Part shown: positions 8,145-18,021 of the stretch, in pieces
How positions within the stretch are numbered: the stretch's first letter is position 1
How the letters are laid out: every line of letters starts with the position of its first letter
DNA from: a virus
Length of the DNA stretch: 51,130 nt
Strand: one strand, 5' to 3'
Virus record (IMG/VR): IMGVR_UViG_3300047667_000920
Location: 1-51,130 of that record
Translations under genes and position numbers: made by a program
The notes under the pieces: model-generated
Seen by the model: only the letters and a program-made list of their open reading frames with translations
The model's database searches: none
Told to the model about the DNA's origin: nothing

Positions 8145-11100
8145 TTATAATATTGTAAATTCTAATTGGATTACTGGCCTATAATTCCAAGTATTAAACG
8201 CCCCGTCATTGACTACATATGCCCCCCCGTCATCAGTTTCATCCGAAAATGATAGCCCACCACTAACTGTTTCAATAGGCATCCTGCCAGTTGCATTCCA
8301 ATTTACAGGGCATTGCCCCCAAGCCCACGCTATTGATAGGTTATTCCCCGGAGTCAAAGTAAATGGGGTATCTAGTATGAATTCCTTGTATTCCCCAGCA
8401 GTAAAGCTTTCTGGTGATGGGGTCTTTACTACAGTAAACCCAGAGCCAGATGTATTAGTAGTAATTCCCGAAGTGGTAAGTTTCATACCAATTCCGTAAT
8501 CTGGGAGCGGTTGATAGAGTGGTTGTTCAGTTACTAGGAATCTCATTTTACTTATAACTAAATTGCTCGTGCCATTCGCCCCAAATGCCGCCCTCAATTC
8601 AGCCTCACTATACGTGGTTGTGATTATGGTTCTTCTATAATATATGTTTACTGGTGATGCGTCTTGGTTACCACTAACACCATCTGCCAACAGTATGTCA
8701 CCTGACCACGTGATGTACACTGGGGTTGGGGTTGGGGTTATTGTTGGGGTTACTGATGCATTTACTGTCAGTGTTGGGGTTGGGGTTGGGGTTGCTGTCT
8801 GGGTAACAGTTTGCGTCGGTGTAACTGTTGGCGCAGCAAATAAGTATGATGAGACATTACTAATCATGTTGTTAAGGGAAGATGTAAAGTAGCCGTATGC
8901 GACAATCATATACCCCGCGTCTGATATGGCAACATCTTTACCAAAATCGTAAACATTTTTTAAATTACCACTAACATCATCATTAATATTGGCATATTCA
9001 TGTAAAAATCGATAGTCTGCTTCCCCGGTTGATATGTTGATTAAATAACAGGCTCCCTTTATATCATTATCACCCTCCCTATTAGCGCCGACAATGATAT
9101 GCGTACTGTTCATGTCAAGGGCAGCGCCGAACCTATCACCTATTGGCCCATTGCCGTATGCATCTGGGTTTACTATAGATCGTATTAATGCACCCGTGGA
9201 TGGTTGGAAAAGGTGCACCTCACCTGAGAATGATTCCTTATCTTGAAGGGCAAATGGTATAGTGTTTGAATATGCTTGGCTTGCACCGATTGCCAAATAA
9301 TCCCCCACCATCGACATACTTGTACCAAAAAGACTATACCCAGCATACCTTCCGGTAATCACGGGTTTTGTTAGGGTGGTTAGCAGTGCACCCGTAGTAA
9401 CGTTGAATATGTAGCTTCTTGGTGTGAGGCGACCGATGGCTGGGGCACCACAGCATGCATAATTTCCTGATATTGCAACCGCGTACCCGAAGTGATCACT
9501 CGTAAATGTTGGGTTTAGTGTTTGTACTAATGCACCCGTAATTATATCAAAAATGTATGCCCTCCCAGTGTTGCTACTATATCCATATGAGCCGACTATC
9601 ACATGTGTGTCGGAAACGTCAAAGCTGTTAGTAACTCCTCCAAAATTATACAAAGTGCCTTCTGGGTTTGTAATGGTTGTCACTGGTACTGTAGGGGTTC
9701 CACTAACCATGTCATATACAAATATCATTCGGTTGTTTACTGCGCTACGCCCACTTACAACAACATAATTATTATGGGCAGCAACAACTTCTCCAAATTC
9801 GAAATTACCAAGGGGGTTTGTAATTGTGTGTAATAAATCGCCAGTTATAGCATCACGAACAAACACTGTGTTAGTTTCATACTCACCGATAACTTGATAG
9901 GCATCTGACATTGCCACCGAAGAAATTTCGTAATTTGTAGATTCGACATCGTTCTCGTACAGTATTATCTGCTGTGCTAGTGGCGTAACGGTTGGTGTTG
10001 GTGTTGGTGTTGGTGAAATCGCAGCAAACCTATCAGAAAGATCATACACATGGACATGCCCTGCTTCCGTTCCAGCTTCAGAATTTCGATTATCTGATAT
10101 TACAAATGTGTCGCCAATTGCAGCCATAGATTTTCCCAAGAAACCGTACCCAGTATCGTTCAGGTATGGTATTTGGGCAGCACCCGGCTGTGGTGTTTTG
10201 AATAAAAACGCACCAGTTGGCAAATCGTATACAAAAACCCACCCGCGTTGAGTTATTAGATCAATAAGTGGTAGTACTAATTTACCATTACTCATAACTC
10301 CTGTAGTGTTAATGGTATCATATCCTGTGGGTGGTACTATAGAATATAATAAGACATTACTCCCTATACCCACATCATATACACGGTCATTTATCAATAC
10401 ATAATTATTATATATTGTAAGATAGCGGCTAGCATACGGAACTGTGGTTAGTAGTGAAAGGTTAGTATCATATATTCTAGTTTCGGTATTATTGTAATTT
10501 ATTGCAATTAAATTGCCGTGTATTACGACCCTATGTTTCGCGAGTTGGGTGATTTGGGTTAAAGTATCGTTTAGAACTGAATATCTATATGCCGCCCCAT
10601 TTCTAGTTAGGCCCGAGTATTCAGACCGAACAATGAGGTTATCACCATAAAACGAAATGCTCCTGCCAAAGTAGATATTATTAGCAGATATGCCATCTGT
10701 TATAAACTTGAATGGTTCCGTCGGTGTGACACTATCCATATCATACAGATATACCCCACCTTTAAAGTTGTAATTACTAACAGTAAAAACCCTCATGTTT
10801 GGTGACCCGATAGCAATTATGTTATCACTAGATATTGCCACAGAAAAACCCCACAAGGCATCAGCATAAAGGGTTGACGACCCGGACACGTATATTACTC
10901 TGTCTTCTGGGTTTTCTAATGTGTGTACCAATTCTCTTGTTGTTGCATCAAATACATATACCATTCCCATTTTCTTAGATGGGAACTCTGCAGTCCCCTG
11001 CCCATATGCGCCAACAACTATATAGTTGGCATTAGCATCAATGGTTCTTACATCCTGTGCATCGTAGTTAGAACTATCCCCAAAACCATCACCACTAGAA

Positions 11101-12248
11101 TTGCCATAAGTGTTTGGGTTTGCAATACTATCAATGGGGGGCAGGTACACTGTTGTTGGTGTTGGTGTTGGTGAAAGAACTACACCAGTGGGCGTAACAG
11201 TTGGTGTTACTGTTTGTGTTACCGTCGCTGTTGGTGTTACTGTTTGTGTTACCGTCGCTGTTGGTGTTACTGTTTGTGTTGGTGTTACTGTTTGTGTTGG
11301 TGTGAGTGCTACTGATGTAAGTAATATTCTTTCTTCTATATTAAGAAATATTGTTGTACTATTAACTATCTGGCCTACTCGCTGCAGAGATATCCTAGGT
11401 GATAAGCTCACACTTACTTCACCGTCCTTACCCACAAACACTGGCGATCCCGGATCATTTGTGAAGTTCCACATAGGGTTGCTTACATATCCACCAGTAA
11501 CATAATTGCCAACGCCACCAGTAGGTATGCTATCTATGGCAATACCTATGCACGGTCCCGATGTTAGCACAACTGAAGATACCGCTCCAATATCATTATT
11601 TTCCCTAAACGATACTAATTGAAATTTATCTATGTACTGGACCGCACGTGCAATATGTTGTTCAACTTCTGATTTATATGAATTGTGTGGGCTGCTTGTT
11701 ATGTTAATAGGTGATTCTGTAGTTAGTAGTGTGCCATTCTTACGAGTTAGTGGCCCAGTGTTATCAAACAACAAGTAACCTATTATTACATCTTCGTGTA
11801 TTTCTACTTGGGTTCCAGTAGAGTATATTTCTAAACTAGTACCTGATGTTATTTTACCAGCAAATACTCGTATTTTCCTTACCCAATCATCGCCATCCCA
11901 AACAGACATATCAGTTGTTACTGTATCAAAGTAATGTTGGCCTATCCCAGCACTAGTTGGTTTTAGATTACCATATACCGGCTCTAGGGTTGTTGTGCCG
12001 AATGTTCTAATGCCAGTAGTGGTGGAGATATCCCAGTATAACCAATAGTCAGTCCCAACATCAAATGGTCCTGACCACGCACCACTAATGTTTTCATTTT
12101 CCACATGCAGGTAATTTGTGTCTTTATCTGCGAAGGTTAATTCTACTGGTAATAAATCGGTGAATAGGTCAACGAACCCACCTGAAAGCACAAGGTATGG
12201 TGGTGTTGTTTGATAGGATATTATCCCCTGCCTAAATGATATTAACAT
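8145..12248 (-). CDS. Giant tail fibre/adhesin with two seven-bladed propellers (copy A)
   Basis: A 1367-residue protein. Residues 1-313 form an N-terminal domain shared with the next two fibre genes (RQGI, WLYWDI, TLEPVYG, QHYFDT, KIRVFAG). A Thr-Pro linker follows (about 313-366). Then come seven repeats of about 55 residues, each with an FGxxV...hVVGAY strand pair and a VYVFD-type strand (366-743), a short Pro linker (743-756), seven more repeats (756-1138), a third Thr-Pro linker, and a C-terminal domain (1180-1367) shared with copy B. The repeats resemble FG-GAP/integrin-type propeller blades. A role in host binding is inferred from architecture and position. No clear Shine-Dalgarno or late box was seen upstream. 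Confidence 0.75.
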   Translation of the reverse strand: MLISFRQGIISYQTTPPYLVLSGGFVDLFTDLLPVELTFADKDTNYLHVENENISGAWSGPFDVGTDYWLYWDISTTTGIRTFGTTTLEPVYGNLKPTSAGIGQHYFDTVTTDMSVWDGDDWVRKIRVFAGKITSGTSLEIYSTGTQVEIHEDVIIGYLLFDNTGPLTRKNGTLLTTESPINITSSPHNSYKSEVEQHIARAVQYIDKFQLVSFRENNDIGAVSSVVLTSGPCIGIAIDSIPTGGVGNYVTGGYVSNPMWNFTNDPGSPVFVGKDGEVSVSLSPRISLQRVGQIVNSTTIFLNIEERILLTSVALTPTQTVTPTQTVTPTATVTQTVTPTATVTQTVTPTVTPTGVVLSPTPTPTTVYLPPIDSIANPNTYGNSSGDGFGDSSNYDAQDVRTIDANANYIVVGAYGQGTAEFPSKKMGMVYVFDATTRELVHTLENPEDRVIYVSGSSTLYADALWGFSVAISSDNIIAIGSPNMRVFTVSNYNFKGGVYLYDMDSVTPTEPFKFITDGISANNIYFGRSISFYGDNLIVRSEYSGLTRNGAAYRYSVLNDTLTQITQLAKHRVVIHGNLIAINYNNTETRIYDTNLSLLTTVPYASRYLTIYNNYVLINDRVYDVGIGSNVLLYSIVPPTGYDTINTTGVMSNGKLVLPLIDLITQRGWVFVYDLPTGAFLFKTPQPGAAQIPYLNDTGYGFLGKSMAAIGDTFVISDNRNSEAGTEAGHVHVYDLSDRFAAISPTPTPTPTVTPLAQQIILYENDVESTNYEISSVAMSDAYQVIGEYETNTVFVRDAITGDLLHTITNPLGNFEFGEVVAAHNNYVVVSGRSAVNNRMIFVYDMVSGTPTVPVTTITNPEGTLYNFGGVTNSFDVSDTHVIVGSYGYSSNTGRAYIFDIITGALVQTLNPTFTSDHFGYAVAISGNYACCGAPAIGRLTPRSYIFNVTTGALLTTLTKPVITGRYAGYSLFGTSMSMVGDYLAIGASQAYSNTIPFALQDKESFSGEVHLFQPSTGALIRSIVNPDAYGNGPIGDRFGAALDMNSTHIIVGANREGDNDIKGACYLINISTGEADYRFLHEYANINDDVSGNLKNVYDFGKDVAISDAGYMIVAYGYFTSSLNNMISNVSSYLFAAPTVTPTQTVTQTATPTPTPTLTVNASVTPTITPTPTPVYITWSGDILLADGVSGNQDASPVNIYYRRTIITTTYSEAELRAAFGANGTSNLVISKMRFLVTEQPLYQPLPDYGIGMKLTTSGITTNTSGSGFTVVKTPSPESFTAGEYKEFILDTPFTLTPGNNLSIAWAWGQCPVNWNATGRMPIETVSGGLSFSDETDDGGAYVVNDGAFNTWNYRPVIQLEFTIL
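8722..8802 (+). repeat. GGGGTT repeats in a Thr-Pro linker
   Basis: Two clusters of GGGG runs separated by TT (8722-8748 and 8776-8802) arise from ACC-CCA Thr-Pro codons of the minus-strand gene. The first, G4-TT-G4-TT-G4-N7-G4, fits a G-quadruplex pattern. Confidence 0.6.
11201..11298 (-). repeat. 30-base tandem repeat encoding Thr-Pro-Val linker
   Basis: A 30-base unit occurs twice exactly (11201-11230, 11231-11260), followed by a 20-base partial copy and an 18-base shorter unit. It encodes the TPTATVTQTV linker of fibre copy A. Confidence 0.85.
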
Positions 12249-12321
12249 AATATGTTTGCATTATTATAATACTGATCCTAATTGTTGGTGTATTCATTTT
12301 GTGTTCCCTATTAGGTATATA

Positions 12322-15300
12322 TTACACTGGTGACAGCTTCAACCTGAATACTGGTCGCCATGGCTCACTCCAATCAGCCGGGTCATCCACGGCAAATGTA
12401 CCCGCAGTATCCAGACCATTTATATACATTATCCCGGCACCCGATGGTGTGTATCCAGTATTAGTCCAAGCTGTGGTGTCACCCCAAGCCCACGATACTA
12501 CCAAATTGTTGCCTTCTGTCCACTGCAATGGGGTATCAAACGTGAACTCCTTAACAACTCCAGTAGTAAAGCTTTCAGGTGAGGGTGATTTTACTATTGT
12601 GAACGTGCCACCGTTTGTCCCTGAATTGTCAAGCGTTATATCATTTGTTGTTAGTTTCATACCAATCCCGTAATCAGGGAACGGTTGGTTATCTGGTTGT
12701 AGATCCACGTCAAACTCCATGCCCAGTATATTTACAGTAGTATTGCCACCAGTAATAGCCAACACTTCAGCAGAACTATATGTGGCTATTAATAGGTATC
12801 TATGATAAACATTACTATTGGGCATGGTATATATGTCACCTTGTGAAGCTGGCACAACAGTAGCTATTATATCCCCACTTAAGAACTCGTACACTGGTGT
12901 GGGTGTGGGTGTCACTGTCGGTGTTACGGATGCATTTACCGTTAACGTTGGTGTTGGTGTAAGCGTTGATGCTGGTGTTGGTGTTGGTGTTGCGATTACA
13001 TGTCGATACACATATACCCTCCCTGTGCCGTCATTAAATGATGCATAGTTTTCACCATATGCCGTATTATATGCACCCACAACTGCATAATTTTCAGATA
13101 TTGCTATACCGTGCCCAAAGTAATTAAATGCTGCGTACCCGTCAAAAGTAGTACCAACAACAACACCACCCGTAACAGGGTTGTCGTACTGGTATTTCAA
13201 ATCTCCCGTTACTATGTCATATATGTATGCCTTGCCCACAGTTGAACCCTCAAGAGATTTCTGGGCTTCTGCGCCAACCATTAAGTTACTGCCATAAATT
13301 TTTATCGACGCGCCAAATCTGGCATTATATCCTTCACCCGCCGGGTTATTTATTGTGCGTGTCAACCCCCCCGTTGATGCATCATATAGGTAGACACTGC
13401 CTGATATTGTTTGTCCTTCTCGACTTGCAAATGGTGCGCCCACCGCAATAACATTACCTTCGATAGCCACGGACGCCCCAAAATAATCATAATTAAAGTA
13501 TAATGCGGTGGAACTTGTTGGATTATCTAATGTGTATACCGGAATAGTCGGAGTCCCACTAGTGAGGTCATATATGTACGCTTTTCCATTCGTAATAGAA
13601 AAACCAGTTATAACAACATCTTCACTCTCTCGCATTGCACCAATAATTACACTATTCCCATCCATTGCAACACCTGAACCAAAATAATCATTAAGTGCTG
13701 TCCCATGAGCATTTGGGTTCTCGAACGTGTGTATTGGGGTGGTCGGTGTACCACCAGCCATGTCGTATATGTATGCCCTGCCCGTATTTGCGGCTGCACC
13801 ATCAAATAGTGTGTCACCAACTATTAAAAATGCTCCACTTAACCCAATCCCGCGAGATGGTTGACCATACACACTCAAGTTGCTGCCAGCAACATTAAAT
13901 GTAAATAGTAGTGCCCTTGTTGATGCGTTATATGCATACACATTAGTTTCTGACCTAATTATTAGGTAATTTGCGTTCATCTCCAAGCTCATACCAAATT
14001 CATCGGTTGATGCCAGTGGGTTGCTTATTGTTTCTAATAAAGTACCGGTCAATATGTCATATACATATACTTCCCCGTTGTTGTTATTGTACGCAGGTGC
14101 CCCCACACATAACAAGTCACCGTATAATGCGATAGCGTACCCGTAAAATAAGTCTGTAGGTGCGGCATATGGGTTATTCAAAGTATAGCTGTACGAATTA
14201 TATGAAGCAGTCGGTGTTGGTGTTACCGTATTTGTGGTTGCCGGTGTGTATGCTGGCACGTTTGAAACTGTTAATATGTTGTATATGTATGATGCCCCAC
14301 CATATTGAGAAAGTGTGTTGTTTGATTCATATGGTGCACCTACTATAACAGTTTCATTGGATATGCTTACACTAAACCCAAACCACGATTGGTTTGCATC
14401 CCCTGTTCCGGGGTAATCGAATGTGTACTCCAACAGCCCAGTTGTAACATTAATTAAATATGCCATGCCATATATGTTGCCCTCAGTTGCACCAACGACT
14501 GCGTAATTCCCACTAAGGCTAACACTCGACCCAAATTCACCACCTGTGGTGTTATTGTAACTTGGGATGGAGTATGTTAATGTTGGGGTTCCACTAGTGA
14601 GGTCATATATGTATATTGCACCCACCTTGGCGGCAAGTGCATTAACTTCATCCGGTGCACCAACAATAAGATAGTTTCCATCAATTGCAACCGCGTTTCC
14701 AAATCTATCACCAACTAATGTGCCATTAACAGTTGTACCATTAAGGTTTGGATTTAATATCGTGTGTGTTGGCGTTGCGGGTGTCGTTCCTAGCATATCA
14801 TACACATACACCACACCACCATTGTCCTCATATGGTGCCCCCACTATTGCATATCTACCACTTGCGGCAACAGCAAACCCAAAATTATCAAAGGCTGTAA
14901 GGCCGTATGGGTTTGGGTTCACTAGAGTGTGTAATAATGTTCCGGTGCTGGCGCTGTACACATATGCCTCACCATCGTTAAAGTCACCAACCCTATAAGC
15001 CCCTATAACACAATAATCGTCACTCAATGCTACTGCCGAACCAAAGGCTTCACTAGCTGTGTTCAAATTTGGATTCCTGAGTGTGAGTGTGACTTCACCA
15101 GTGCCAACGTCAAACATGTATACCACACCAGCACCTCTACTAGCCTCAGTCTCTTCATCTATTGCTGAGATTAATGCGCGATTCCCATGCATTGCAACTG
15201 CTGCGCCAAACTCGTCACCCTCCGAGAAACTGTAATCGTTTGGGTTGTATAGTGTCCGAATAACATCGCCACTATTTACATTTATAATATATGCTATTCC

Positions 15301-16563
15301 GTTGTCGCTGGCAAAGTCCTCTGTCCCAACGTAAGATTCCTTTGGAGCACCAACGATGGCATAGTTCCCCCATGTTGAAACAGTATACCCAAATGAATCA
15401 TTATTACTAAACCAATGTGGATTGGGGTCTATTATTGAATGCCGTAGTACTGGAAGTGATACGCCCGTGGGACTTGGAGTTAATGTTGTGGTTGGCGTAT
15501 ATGTTGGAGTTAATGTCGGTGTTAATGTTGGTGCAGCTGTTAGGGTTGGGGTTACCGTTCCAGTTGCAGTTGGGGTTGGTGTTACCGTTCCAGTTGCTGT
15601 TGGTGTTGGTGTTAGTGATATAACTGGTGCATTTATTTTTAACCTATCACGGATATCTAGGAATATTGTATTCGGTGTAACAACCTTTCCCACAATTTGA
15701 ATTGATGTGTTATCTGGAACATCTGTAGTTATCTCACCTGAAAGCCCAACAAACAATAATGTACCGGCTGGCTTAGAAAAATTCCAAGCACCATTGTAAA
15801 TGTGCCCACTTGTTGCAAATTTATTAATATCATCCTTCATTATATCGTTTACAGAAACACCCACACATTGACCATTCACAATATCAATATAAGATGCCAC
15901 ACCTAACTTGGATGGTCCTTTCCATGTTACCGCGTGAAATTTTGGAATATTTTCAATAGCCTTAGCCTTTATCTGGAACTGTTCAAGCTTAAATGAGTTT
16001 GAAGGATTTTCCGAAGAATGTACTATAGTTTCAGATGTTAGGAAAGAACCATACGACCTCATTACGGGTTCATCGTTAACATCAAATATTATCTCACCAG
16101 CCTTCCGTGTTTGGTTTAGTTTTATCTGAGAACCAACATCTAATATAGCTATCTTCCCTGCTAATATGTTGGATGTAAATACTCTTATTCTTTCTTTCCA
16201 GTATGAACCAGTCCACACTAACATCTTATTAATTGTTGTGTCAAAGAAGTGTTGATCTTTACTTGGCTTGGTTGGTTGTGTTCGTCCGAAGGTTGGTTCA
16301 AGTGTGGTCTTACCAAATGTTCGCACAGCAGTAGTAGTATCTATATCAACATATAACCAATAATTTGATGTTCTTGAAAAAGGCCCAACCCATGCATTCG
16401 CTACAGTCTCAAGTTCGGTATGTAAATAATCGGTTACACCGTGGGCCAGAGTAAATATGGTAGGCGAAGAATCCGCATTAAGGTTAACATTCCCATTGGA
16501 GAGTGCTATAAACCTAATGGACTCTTGCTTTGATACTATACCTTGTCGTATTGTTGTAAGCAT
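12322..16563 (-). CDS. Giant tail fibre/adhesin with two seven-bladed propellers (copy B)
   Basis: A 1413-residue paralogue of the gene to its left, with the same layout: N-terminal domain (1-317), Thr-Pro linker (about 318-371), seven blades (372-771), short linker (771-788), seven blades (788-1189), third Thr-Pro linker (1189-1225), C-terminal domain (1225-1413). Blade consensus is FGxAVAhxGNYhIVGAP followed by a VYVYDh strand. The blades here are more regular than in copy A. The C-terminal domains share FPDYGIGMKLTT, SPESFT and a Trp-rich AWAWG segment, so they may be a receptor-binding or trimerisation tip. It starts at ATG 16563 with a late promoter upstream but no strong ribosome site. 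Confidence 0.75.
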   Translation of the reverse strand: MLTTIRQGIVSKQESIRFIALSNGNVNLNADSSPTIFTLAHGVTDYLHTELETVANAWVGPFSRTSNYWLYVDIDTTTAVRTFGKTTLEPTFGRTQPTKPSKDQHFFDTTINKMLVWTGSYWKERIRVFTSNILAGKIAILDVGSQIKLNQTRKAGEIIFDVNDEPVMRSYGSFLTSETIVHSSENPSNSFKLEQFQIKAKAIENIPKFHAVTWKGPSKLGVASYIDIVNGQCVGVSVNDIMKDDINKFATSGHIYNGAWNFSKPAGTLLFVGLSGEITTDVPDNTSIQIVGKVVTPNTIFLDIRDRLKINAPVISLTPTPTATGTVTPTPTATGTVTPTLTAAPTLTPTLTPTYTPTTTLTPSPTGVSLPVLRHSIIDPNPHWFSNNDSFGYTVSTWGNYAIVGAPKESYVGTEDFASDNGIAYIINVNSGDVIRTLYNPNDYSFSEGDEFGAAVAMHGNRALISAIDEETEASRGAGVVYMFDVGTGEVTLTLRNPNLNTASEAFGSAVALSDDYCVIGAYRVGDFNDGEAYVYSASTGTLLHTLVNPNPYGLTAFDNFGFAVAASGRYAIVGAPYEDNGGVVYVYDMLGTTPATPTHTILNPNLNGTTVNGTLVGDRFGNAVAIDGNYLIVGAPDEVNALAAKVGAIYIYDLTSGTPTLTYSIPSYNNTTGGEFGSSVSLSGNYAVVGATEGNIYGMAYLINVTTGLLEYTFDYPGTGDANQSWFGFSVSISNETVIVGAPYESNNTLSQYGGASYIYNILTVSNVPAYTPATTNTVTPTPTASYNSYSYTLNNPYAAPTDLFYGYAIALYGDLLCVGAPAYNNNNGEVYVYDILTGTLLETISNPLASTDEFGMSLEMNANYLIIRSETNVYAYNASTRALLFTFNVAGSNLSVYGQPSRGIGLSGAFLIVGDTLFDGAAANTGRAYIYDMAGGTPTTPIHTFENPNAHGTALNDYFGSGVAMDGNSVIIGAMRESEDVVITGFSITNGKAYIYDLTSGTPTIPVYTLDNPTSSTALYFNYDYFGASVAIEGNVIAVGAPFASREGQTISGSVYLYDASTGGLTRTINNPAGEGYNARFGASIKIYGSNLMVGAEAQKSLEGSTVGKAYIYDIVTGDLKYQYDNPVTGGVVVGTTFDGYAAFNYFGHGIAISENYAVVGAYNTAYGENYASFNDGTGRVYVYRHVIATPTPTPASTLTPTPTLTVNASVTPTVTPTPTPVYEFLSGDIIATVVPASQGDIYTMPNSNVYHRYLLIATYSSAEVLAITGGNTTVNILGMEFDVDLQPDNQPFPDYGIGMKLTTNDITLDNSGTNGGTFTIVKSPSPESFTTGVVKEFTFDTPLQWTEGNNLVVSWAWGDTTAWTNTGYTPSGAGIMYINGLDTAGTFAVDDPADWSEPWRPVFRLKLSPV

Positions 16564-16597
16564 TACACTTTATACTCATAATTATTTAACATATGGG

Positions 16598-16605
16598 TAT
16601 TTATA
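16598..16605 (-). promoter_or_regulatory. T4-type late promoter box for fibre copy B
   Basis: Exact TATAAATA on the minus strand, 35 bases before ATG 16563. Confidence 0.7.
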
Positions 16606-16622
16606 GTCTATGGTTTTCTTTG

Positions 16623-16931
16623 CTAATCAACAACTCCACAACCATTACCACCAATGCCTTTATATACCAAGAAGTTTACCCTACCTGCCGTTGGAACCCC
16701 AAATTTAACAGTAAACGTATTGCCATCATTTATTACTACTCCATCGGGGTCTACTAAAATATCATTAACAAATACTTGCATAACGATTAACATGGTGTCA
16801 TTATTGTGAGTCACAACCCAATCGGTGAGTGATGTGAATATTTCAGAATATGGGCACATTGTCGATTCTTTGGGATCAAGTAATATACTCTCACCAGTGA
16901 TCACATTCTTGTATAATTGTTTAAGGTCCAT
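16623..16931 (-). CDS. Small hypothetical virion-region protein
   Basis: A 102-residue protein between two fibre genes. AGGA lies five bases before ATG 16931. The second half alternates hydrophobic and polar residues, with Gly-rich turns (VNDILVDPDG, KFGVPTAGRVNFLVYKG), and suggests a small beta-sandwich; the first half is more helical. It contains two Cys. No family is recognised. Its late promoter overlaps the end of the short fibre gene upstream, so it is probably a separate late unit. A fibre tip, chaperone or attachment protein would fit the position, but the sequence does not decide. Confidence 0.65.
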   Translation of the reverse strand: MDLKQLYKNVITGESILLDPKESTMCPYSEIFTSLTDWVVTHNNDTMLIVMQVFVNDILVDPDGVVINDGNTFTVKFGVPTAGRVNFLVYKGIGGNGCGVVD

Positions 16932-16952
16932 ATTAATCCTAATAGTATATTA

Positions 16953-16960
16953 TATTTATG
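16953..16960 (-). promoter_or_regulatory. T4-type late promoter box
   Basis: CATAAATA on the minus strand, 22 bases before ATG 16931. It overlaps the stop codon of the gene upstream. Confidence 0.5.
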
Positions 16961-18020
16961 CTGGGAACCCAGTTGGTGATGGTGTTGGGGTTACCACTAC
17001 ACCCGATGGTGTCGGGGTAATTGTCATTGCTGGAGTTACTGTTGGTGTTACGGTTGGTGTTACTGTTGCGTAGTTATCCAGTATGATAAGTTGTGGTTGA
17101 ATATCAATAAAAATTATATTAGGTGACACTACATGTCCTAACTTTTGAATAGATCCACCTGTTGGGATGGTAGTAGTAAGCTCACCATCTGCCCCGCAGT
17201 ATATATGGGCCAATGGTTTGTCAGTGAAATTAAATAAATCTCTATTCTCTATATATCCAAAAGTTATAAGAGGTGTTGTGTTTCCACCATTAACAAGGTT
17301 TTCAGTTATACCAACCACCTCAGATGTTATTATAAAGTTTGATGCTAATTTGATAGTATTTTGACCACTCATAATCACAGCACGGTACTTTGGTATGGTA
17401 GTGTCTGCAACCAGCCCATTGTCTAACCTATCAAACTTTACATTACTGATTTGGCCAACATCTTGAATCCCATCACCAGTTTCCGTAACAAATACGAAGT
17501 TGCCATCTGACAATTCTTTAACTACTGGCTTTCCGTCTCTAAAGAACCTTATCGGATGCGCATAGTAATTTCCTATGCTATCTATTTGTGAATTTGCACC
17601 TAACATTGCTATGTTAGTCCCAGATACTGACCCAGAAAAAACTCGTATCTTTTTAGTCCAGACGCCCCCATTCCACACCAACATTCGGTTTTCAACTTTA
17701 TTAAAAAAGTGTTGATCTATTTCTGGTGTCGTTGGTAATGTATTGCCGTATGTTGGCTCTAGGAGTGTAGTACCATATGATACTCTACCAGTAGCTTGAT
17801 CTATATCCCAGTACAAATACTGTGTACTACTACCAAACGGGCCTTTCCATGCAGACTCAACAGTTGCTGGCTCCTTCACATGATAGTTTACCGTACCATG
17901 TGATATTATCAACCCAATTGTATCCACTATAACCAAATCAATATTACCAGCACTGTTTAATGATAAGTATCTTTTAGATCTACTTGTCAGAAAAATACCC
18001 TGTAAAATACTAAACTTCAT
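16956..18020 (-). CDS. Short fibre paralogue ending in the Thr-Pro linker (copy C)
   Basis: A 354-residue protein homologous to the N-terminal domains of the two giant fibres: LQGIFLTSRSKRYLSL, YLYWDIDQATGRVSYGTTLLEPTYG, DQHFFN, KIRVFSGSVSGTNI. It ends just after a Thr-Pro stretch (PTVTPTVTPAMTITPTPSG), where the other copies begin their propellers. It is therefore either a truncated fibre or a short adaptor to which another module binds. ATG 18020 is chosen because the stop of the giant protein lies just one base upstream, with GGGAC before it, suggesting coupled translation; an upstream in-frame start would lie wholly inside the giant gene. Confidence 0.75.
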   Translation of the reverse strand: MKFSILQGIFLTSRSKRYLSLNSAGNIDLVIVDTIGLIISHGTVNYHVKEPATVESAWKGPFGSSTQYLYWDIDQATGRVSYGTTLLEPTYGNTLPTTPEIDQHFFNKVENRMLVWNGGVWTKKIRVFSGSVSGTNIAMLGANSQIDSIGNYYAHPIRFFRDGKPVVKELSDGNFVFVTETGDGIQDVGQISNVKFDRLDNGLVADTTIPKYRAVIMSGQNTIKLASNFIITSEVVGITENLVNGGNTTPLITFGYIENRDLFNFTDKPLAHIYCGADGELTTTIPTGGSIQKLGHVVSPNIIFIDIQPQLIILDNYATVTPTVTPTVTPAMTITPTPSGVVVTPTPSPTGFPA

Positions 18021-18021
18021 A

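Noticed and set aside
11201-11298. CRISPR-like tandem repeats of 30 bases
   Set aside because: The units are directly adjacent without spacers and lie in frame in a Thr-Pro linker of a coding gene.
11110-11505. Plus-strand ORFs rich in VGVTV opposite fibre linkers (also 15422-15700 and 8644-8892)
   Set aside because: These are antisense shadows of Thr-Pro codons; reverse complements of ACC/ACA-CCA give GTT/GGT runs.
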